NCBI GenBank assembly: GCA_019422005.1
Contig: JAHZEF010000090.1
Span: forward strand, 1 to 9,363
Source of the DNA: Clostridiales bacterium
Lineage (GTDB): Bacteria > Bacillota > Clostridia > Oscillospirales > Oscillospiraceae
DNA: 9,363 bases
Reading direction: 5' to 3'
A model generated the notes under the pieces. The model was not told the DNA's origin. It searched no databases and worked only from the letters and a program-made list of their open reading frames with translations. This document shows positions 5,203 through 9,363 of this stretch, piece by piece (the stretch's first letter is position 1; every line of letters begins with the position of its first letter). Both the position numbers and the translations under genes were made by a program.

Positions 5203-7380
5203 GTGTCAGGTTCTGCAGAACGGCCTGCCGTGTATGATTACGGCTATACGCAAAACCGTGAGCTGAGTTGGCTGCGGTTTAACCGGCGTGTGCTGGAGGA
5301 GGCGGCGGATCCGTCCGTGCCGCTGATGGAACGGCTCAAGTTTATTTCGATATTTACCAGCAATCTGGATGAGTTTTTTATGGTTCGGGTTGGCAGCCTG
5401 TTTGACCTGTCCATGATGTCGCCGGACGAAATCGACAACAAGAGCGGCATGACGCCGGGAGAGCAGCTGGAGCGGATCTATGAAGTGATTCCCGGGTTGG
5501 TGGAACTGAAGGATCAGCTCTATGCCGCGGTGTGCCGCCGGCTGGAGGAAGCCGGAATCTGCGATTTGAGCGCCGGCGCGCAGAAGCCGGAGGAGCGGAA
5601 GTTTATCAACCAATATTTCAAGGCGAAGGTGCTGCCGATCCTGTCGCCGCAGATTGTGGACAGCCACCATCCGTTCCCGCATCTGGCCAGCAAGGCGCTG
5701 TATGTTGCGGCGCTGCTGCAGGACAAGAAGGAAAACCATTCCCTGGGGCTGATTCCGGTTCCGGACGCGCTTCCGCCATTTCTGTGCATGCCGGATGACC
5801 CGGCCCATTTTATCCGGATGGAGAGCATTGTCCTCCAATGGGCGCCGTCTCTGTTCGGCAGCTACAAGGTGCTCAGTACCTGCATCATGTGTGTAACGCG
5901 CAACGCGGATATCGGCTATGACGAGGAAAAATTCGACGATACGGACGGAGACTTCCGCAACCGCATGAGCAAACTGCTGAAAAAGCGGTCGCACCTGTCC
6001 ATAGTCCGGCTGGAGATCAACGGGGAGATCGGCGCGGATTTCCTCAAGCTGCTCAAGCGCAGGATTGCGGTGGAAGAGCATCAGATCTATTTTGACCAGG
6101 CCCCGCTGGACATGAAATACGTCTATACGCTGGAACGGATGCTGCCGGCGGAACTGATCCGGCCGCTGCAGTTTGTGCCGTATGTACCGCGCTGGCCGGA
6201 GAGCCTGGATGAAAAGCAGGGGATGATCGAGCAGATTCAGAAACGGGACCGCCTGCTGTTTTTCCCGTTTGACAAGGTGGATCCGTTTCTGCGCCTGTTG
6301 AGCGAGGCCGCCGAGCGGGAGGACGTCGTCTCCATCAAGATCACCATTTACCGCTTGGCTTCGTCCTCAAAAATTGCCCATATCCTTTGCCGTGCTGCGG
6401 AAAACGGCAAGGAGGTCACCGTGCTGATGGAGCTGCGGGCGCGTTTTGACGAGGCCAACAATATCTCCTGGTCCCGCCTCCTGGAGGATGCGGGCTGCCG
6501 CGTCATTTACGGCGTGGAGGATTTCAAGTGCCACAGCAAGATCTGCCTGATCACCCTGCGGGACGGCGACCGGCTCCGCTACATCACGCAGATCGGCACC
6601 GGAAATTATAATGAAAAGACCAATACCATGTATACGGATCTGAGCCTCATGACCGCAGCGGAGGACATCGGCGTGGACGGCACCGTCTTCTTCCAGAATA
6701 TGCTGGTGGGAAACCTGGAGGGGCTGTACGATCACCTGCTGGTGGCGCCGGTGGGGATCAAAAAGGACATCCTGGAGCTGATTGACCGGGAAATTGCCAA
6801 GGGGCCGGACGGCTATGTCTGTATCAAAGCCAATTCCATGACGGAGCGCCAGGTAATTGACAAGCTGGCGGAGGCCTCCTGCGCAGGCGTCCAGGTTCAG
6901 CTGATCCTGCGGGGGATCTGCTGCCTGCGTCCGGGAATCCCCGGGAAAACCGAGAATATTCATGTGACGAGTATTGTGGGGAGATATTTGGAGCACGCGC
7001 GCATTTATTGCTTTGGCCGGGGGGCGGAGGCAAAGCTGCTGATTGCGTCCGCAGATCTGATGACGCGGAACCTGAACCGGCGCGTGGAGATTGCATGCCC
7101 CGTCCGCGATCCGAAGATCCGGCAGATGCTGATGCTGATTTTGAACACTGAGCTGGCGGACAATGTGAAGGCCAGCAGCCTGCAGGCCGACGGCTCATAC
7201 TATCGGAAAAGCAGCACCTTGTCGCATAACGACAGCCAGGCGTATTTCATCGAGCATTCGCTGCACGAGCCGGAGGCCCCGGAAGACGCGCGGGATGAGG
7301 CGGATGGCCGGCGCCGCGGCGGGGCGGGCCTGCTCTGCCGCCTGCGCAGCCTGCTGGGCGGAAAGGGCCGCAGGGAGTAA
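5203..7380 (+). CDS. ppk1: Polyphosphate kinase 1
   Basis: A 725-residue enzyme that reversibly makes long-chain polyphosphate from ATP gamma-phosphate. The N-terminal domain starts with the family hallmark NRELSWLRFNRRVLEEA, and SNLDEFFMVRVG (N54 in the conserved Asn position) follows. The two C-terminal phospholipase-D-like domains hold ELRARFDEANN (410-420) and KCHSKI, whose H444 corresponds to the phosphorylated histidine. GTGNYNEKTN follows from G465. The second conserved histidine is in LEHARIYCFGRG (H598), and NLNRRVEIACPV follows. All key motifs appear intact. Length is a little above the usual 680-700 because of a tail of about 45 residues, first acidic (EPEAPEDARDEADG) and then basic (GRRRGG...GGKGRRE), outside the conserved fold. 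Translation starts at GTG. It has its own promoter, and no exopolyphosphatase gene is adjacent. Confidence 0.96.
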   Translation: MSGSAERPAVYDYGYTQNRELSWLRFNRRVLEEAADPSVPLMERLKFISIFTSNLDEFFMVRVGSLFDLSMMSPDEIDNKSGMTPGEQLERIYEVIPGLVELKDQLYAAVCRRLEEAGICDLSAGAQKPEERKFINQYFKAKVLPILSPQIVDSHHPFPHLASKALYVAALLQDKKENHSLGLIPVPDALPPFLCMPDDPAHFIRMESIVLQWAPSLFGSYKVLSTCIMCVTRNADIGYDEEKFDDTDGDFRNRMSKLLKKRSHLSIVRLEINGEIGADFLKLLKRRIAVEEHQIYFDQAPLDMKYVYTLERMLPAELIRPLQFVPYVPRWPESLDEKQGMIEQIQKRDRLLFFPFDKVDPFLRLLSEAAEREDVVSIKITIYRLASSSKIAHILCRAAENGKEVTVLMELRARFDEANNISWSRLLEDAGCRVIYGVEDFKCHSKICLITLRDGDRLRYITQIGTGNYNEKTNTMYTDLSLMTAAEDIGVDGTVFFQNMLVGNLEGLYDHLLVAPVGIKKDILELIDREIAKGPDGYVCIKANSMTERQVIDKLAEASCAGVQVQLILRGICCLRPGIPGKTENIHVTSIVGRYLEHARIYCFGRGAEAKLLIASADLMTRNLNRRVEIACPVRDPKIRQMLMLILNTELADNVKASSLQADGSYYRKSSTLSHNDSQAYFIEHSLHEPEAPEDARDEADGRRRGGAGLLCRLRSLLGGKGRRE

Positions 7381-7385
7381 ACCGA

Positions 7386-7427
7386 AAACGGCCCCCCGCA
7401 GACGTTCCGGTCTGCGGGGGGCCGTTT
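7386..7427. terminator. Strong bidirectional hairpin between converging ppk1 and WYL regulator genes
   Basis: Positions 7386-7403 and 7410-7427 are perfectly complementary: an 18-bp stem with a six-C/six-G core and a 6-nt loop GTTCCG. It begins 5 nt after the ppk1 stop. The plus-strand tail is only TTT, whereas the minus-strand tail is TTTT followed by CGGTTT. It probably ends transcription from both sides, with a short U-tract in each direction. The rest of the 162-base spacer (7428-7542) shows only GC-rich repeats and no gene. Confidence 0.8.
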
Positions 7428-7542
7428 GAATCTGTCGGAACGGGACGGCGGCTCCGGGAAGCGGGCGGCGGGGAGCGCACGCAGGGGAAGATGCGGCCCG
7501 CCGCCTCCGGGGGAAACGACCGGATTGTGGAAAGCCGGCCGC

Positions 7543-8526
7543 TCAGCTGTCGGCAGAGTACTGTGCCAGAGCCTGCTGCAGCAGCGAACGGAACTGATCC
7601 GCCACAGACTGAGGCGTGAGGATGCGCGCCTTGCCGCCGAATCCGGCGAGCCAGCTGAGGAACATGGGGGATACGGCGATCTCGGCGGTAAAGACAAAGT
7701 GGTCGGGGCCGTCGGGGATCAGAATGCTGTCCCGCCCGAACCGGTCGATGACCACGCCGGCCAGCGTGTTGTGAAAGCGCATGCGTACTGCGTGCACCTG
7801 CCCGTTGTACATGGAAAACACAGCGCGCGAATAGGCGGCCAGATCCAGACGGCGGCTTTCCTCTGTTATGGCCCTGGGCTGTTCGGCCAGCGTAATGGCG
7901 TCCATTTTGTCCACCCGGTAATGGGTGATGCCGTGCCGGGCGGAATCGGCGATCAGGTAGTATTTTTCGTCCGCCCAGCAGAGTGCGTAGGGGCTGGCCT
8001 CATAGGGCCCCGGACGATAGTGCTTGGCCCGGTCCACGCCCCAGTCGAAATACTGAAATGTGATGCGGCGGTTTTGGGCAATGGCCTCATGGATCCGGTC
8101 CACATTGTAGTAAATGCTCTCGTTCATGGTTTTGACGCGCCCGGAGACCACCACCTGGCGGCGCAGCTGGCCGGCCTCGTGCGTGCTGGCCAGATGCTCC
8201 AGCTTGGAGATCAGCTCCAGTGATTTTTTCTCCGAAAGAAATTTGGACGACTGTACCGCATCCACCAGGAGCTTCAGCTCCGGCAGCTCAAAAGGCCGCG
8301 AGGCCAGGTAATAACCGCCGCCCCGCCCTTTCTGCAGCAGAATATCCATGCCGTATTCGATCAGGCATTCGATGTCGTGATAGACGCTTTTGCGCTCGGC
8401 GCGGATGCCGGAGGCCTCCAGGTGCTGCAGAATGTACTGCATGGAAAGAGGATGCGCCTCGTCGCTCTGCTGCTCAAACAGATCTTTCAGGATCAGAAGC
8501 TTCAGCTTCTGGCGTTCGAATTTCAT
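7543..8526 (-). CDS. WYL-domain transcriptional regulator with N-terminal winged helix-turn-helix
   Basis: A 327-residue protein read from ATG at 8526 down to 7543. Residues about 1-75 form an HTH_11-like winged helix: a helical start, the likely recognition helix ERKSVYHDIECLIEYG (44-59) and the wing QKGRGGGYYLA (65-75). The WYL domain occupies about 140-215, with ITFQYFDW (155-162), SPYALCWADEKYYLIAD (178-194) and THYRVDKMDAI (201-211). A WCX-like C-terminal extension covers about 245-320. WYL regulators sense small ligands or nucleic acids and control stress, DNA-damage and defence genes; PafBC is a known DNA-damage example. The ligand here is unknown. A longer start at 8556 lacks a Shine-Dalgarno sequence and overlaps the predicted promoter, while GGGGTGA precedes 8526. 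It is divergent from nfo and converges on ppk1. Confidence 0.9.
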   Translation of the reverse strand: MKFERQKLKLLILKDLFEQQSDEAHPLSMQYILQHLEASGIRAERKSVYHDIECLIEYGMDILLQKGRGGGYYLASRPFELPELKLLVDAVQSSKFLSEKKSLELISKLEHLASTHEAGQLRRQVVVSGRVKTMNESIYYNVDRIHEAIAQNRRITFQYFDWGVDRAKHYRPGPYEASPYALCWADEKYYLIADSARHGITHYRVDKMDAITLAEQPRAITEESRRLDLAAYSRAVFSMYNGQVHAVRMRFHNTLAGVVIDRFGRDSILIPDGPDHFVFTAEIAVSPMFLSWLAGFGGKARILTPQSVADQFRSLLQQALAQYSADS

Positions 8527-8530
8527 GGAA

Positions 8531-8537
8531 TCACCCC
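8531..8537 (-). promoter_or_regulatory. Ribosome binding site of the WYL regulator (decides the start)
   Basis: On the minus strand GGGGTGA lies 4 nt before the ATG at 8526. It matches the GGTGA side of the anti-Shine-Dalgarno, for which short spacing is normal. It selects this start over the upstream in-frame ATG at 8556. Confidence 0.7.
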
Positions 8538-8546
8538 GTTTCCAAA

Positions 8547-8575
8547 ATGATACCATAAATTGGATTGCATGGGAA
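8547..8575 (-). promoter_or_regulatory. Predicted promoter of the WYL regulator
   Basis: On the minus strand TTCCCA (8575-8570) and TATCAT (8552-8547) are 17 nt apart. The -10 is preceded by TGG, giving an extended -10 (TGN). Transcription would begin near 8540, giving a leader of about 14 nt. The -10 region is the mirror copy of the one in front of nfo. Confidence 0.55.
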
Positions 8576-8591
8576 GGCCGGAAAAGAAAAC

Positions 8592-8620
8592 TGGAAAAAG
8601 CCCTGGAACTGTGGTATCAT
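8592..8620 (+). promoter_or_regulatory. Predicted promoter of nfo
   Basis: TGGAAA (8592-8597, 4/6) and TATCAT (8615-8620, 5/6) are 17 nt apart, with TGG directly before the -10 (extended -10). Transcription would begin near 8627, about 17 nt before the GTG start. Confidence 0.55.
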
Positions 8621-8631
8621 AATCAGAAACA

Positions 8632-8638
8632 GGGGGAG
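8632..8638 (+). promoter_or_regulatory. Ribosome binding site of nfo (decides a GTG start)
   Basis: GGGGGAG ends 5 nt before GTG 8644. No in-frame ATG exists until 8692, which would remove the conserved first beta strand (NVGCHLSSSKG). Confidence 0.7.
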
Positions 8639-8643
8639 ATATT

Positions 8644-9363
8644 GTGCTGAATGTCGGATGCCATCTTTCGTCGTCCAAAGGGTTTGCCGCCATGGGGCGG
8701 ACTGCGCGCTCCATCGGGGCCAATACGTTCCAGTTTTTTACCCGGAATCCGCGGGGGAGCCGGGCCAGGCCCTTTGACCCGGACGACGCGCAGGCGCTGA
8801 ACGCGCTGCGGAGGGAATATGGCTTCGCACCCATCGTGGCGCATGCGCCCTATACGATCAATCCCTGCTCCGCGGAGGAACAGACGCGGGAGTTTGCCCG
8901 TCAGACCATGGCGGACGATTTGCAGCGCCTGGAGCATCTGGACGATTGCTACTATAATTTTCATCCCGGCAGCCATGTGGGCCAGGGGGCTGCGGCGGGA
9001 ATTGCGGAGATTACGGCAGCGCTGAATGCGATTATGCGCCCGGCGCAGCGGACGGTGGTGCTGCTGGAGACCATGTCCGGGAAGGGCAGCGAGGTCGGCG
9101 GCAGCTTTGAGGAGCTCCGGGCGATTCTGGATGGGGCGGCGGTACCGGAGCGGCTGGGCGTTTGCCTGGACACCTGCCATGTTTCCGATGCGGGTTATGA
9201 TATTCTGGGGGATCTGGACGGCGTCCTGGAGCGGTTTGACCGGGTCATTGGCCTGCAGCGTCTCAGGGCGCTGCATCTGAACGACAGCCGGAACCCGCCC
9301 GGAAGCCGGAAGGACCGGCATGCAAAGCTGGACGAGGGATACCTGGGGATGGGGACATTCCGG
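8644..9363 (+). CDS. nfo: Endonuclease IV (deoxyribonuclease IV), C-terminus outside window
   Basis: Reading from GTG 8644, 240 codons stay open to the window end. The family is about 275-285 residues, so about 40 are missing. Endonuclease IV is a zinc TIM-barrel AP endonuclease that nicks DNA 5' to abasic sites in base-excision repair. It begins NVGCHLSSSKGF. The expected metal ligands are present: H67 in AHAPYTIN, H107 in NFHPGSHVG, E142 in LLETMSGKG, D176 and H179 in CLDTCHVSDAGYD, H211 in ALHLNDS, and D224/H226 in KDRH. The last ligand, a glutamate in the C-terminal LETP-type motif, would lie beyond the edge. The penultimate motif reads LDEGYLGMG, close to the usual GEGxIG. It is transcribed divergently from the WYL regulator. 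Confidence 0.95.
   Translation, partial: MLNVGCHLSSSKGFAAMGRTARSIGANTFQFFTRNPRGSRARPFDPDDAQALNALRREYGFAPIVAHAPYTINPCSAEEQTREFARQTMADDLQRLEHLDDCYYNFHPGSHVGQGAAAGIAEITAALNAIMRPAQRTVVLLETMSGKGSEVGGSFEELRAILDGAAVPERLGVCLDTCHVSDAGYDILGDLDGVLERFDRVIGLQRLRALHLNDSRNPPGSRKDRHAKLDEGYLGMGTFR

Larger units (their letters stand above)
8547..8620. repeat. Inverted 9-bp repeat in the WYL regulator/nfo intergenic region
   Basis: ATGATACCA (8547-8555) and TGGTATCAT (8612-8620) are exact reverse complements with 56 nt between them. Each covers the -10 region of one of the two divergent promoters. They may be simply two similar extended -10 elements, or operator sites for the regulator. Confidence 0.6.

Noticed and set aside
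4950..5237. Small plus-strand open frame of 95 codons directly after the Mrp stop
   Set aside because: It runs across the intrinsic terminator, the ppk1 promoter and into the ppk1 start. It has no ribosome binding site of its own, and its low-complexity start looks non-coding.
5206..6081. Minus-strand open frame of 291 codons
   Set aside because: It is fully antisense to the conserved N-terminal half of ppk1, and composition and lack of domains mark it as a shadow.
7464..7505. Inverted repeat GGCGGCGGG/CCCGCCGCC in the ppk1-WYL spacer
   Set aside because: A 9-bp GC-only repeat with a 24-nt loop and no T-run is expected by chance in such GC-rich sequence, and it is not a convincing terminator or operator.
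7426..8223. Plus-strand open frame of 265 codons
   Set aside because: It is antisense to the WYL regulator, has no Shine-Dalgarno and no recognised domain, and begins inside the terminator hairpin region.
8527..8556. Earlier ATG (8556) for the WYL regulator
   Set aside because: It has no Shine-Dalgarno and lies upstream of the predicted transcription start. The ATG at 8526 follows GGGGTGA and gives the usual N-terminus.

Overview
This window looks like ordinary chromosomal DNA from a GC-rich (about 60% G+C by eye) low-branching Firmicute. The best guess is a clostridial anaerobe of the Oscillospiraceae/Ruminococcaceae type. That guess rests on the RNase M5-like TOPRIM protein, the clostridial form of the Mrp/NBP35 ATPase with a cysteine-rich N-terminus, strong AGGAGG-type ribosome binding sites, SigA-type promoters and the use of GTG starts. 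Taxonomy is inferred from remembered family resemblance, not from a search. No phage, transposon, CRISPR array, tRNA or rRNA was seen.

Layout. (1) 1-3969, plus strand: a tightly packed run of four genes: the 3' part of holA (DNA polymerase III delta), a TOPRIM/DUF4093 RNase M5-like protein, an ABC-F ATPase, and a membrane-anchored YdcF/SanA-like DUF218 protein. Each of the three junctions is the same 4-base ATGA stop/start overlap, so the genes are almost certainly cotranscribed and translationally coupled. The promoter lies upstream of the window. (2) 3970-4115: a spacer with a GC-rich hairpin and a near-consensus promoter. (3) 4116-4949: an Mrp/NBP35-type Fe-S carrier ATPase as a single-gene unit, closed by a perfect intrinsic terminator at 4983-5008. 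(4) 5009-5202: the control region of ppk1, holding a SigA-type promoter, a possible PhoP-box-like repeat and a leader hairpin. (5) 5203-7380: polyphosphate kinase 1. (6) 7381-7542: an 18-bp perfect hairpin that probably serves as a terminator for the two converging genes. (7) 8526-7543, minus strand: a WYL-domain transcriptional regulator. (8) 8644 to the window end, plus strand: endonuclease IV (nfo), divergent from the regulator and cut by the window edge.

How the genes relate. Most are housekeeping genes: replication clamp loading, nucleic acid processing, ribosome-associated ABC-F function, Fe-S assembly, polyphosphate storage and base-excision repair. The two places with most regulatory interest are the ppk1 upstream region and the divergent WYL regulator/nfo intergenic region. 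In the latter, both predicted -10 elements lie in copies of the same 9-bp sequence TGGTATCAT in mirror orientation. I found no convincing new multi-gene system; the findings below are modest and testable.
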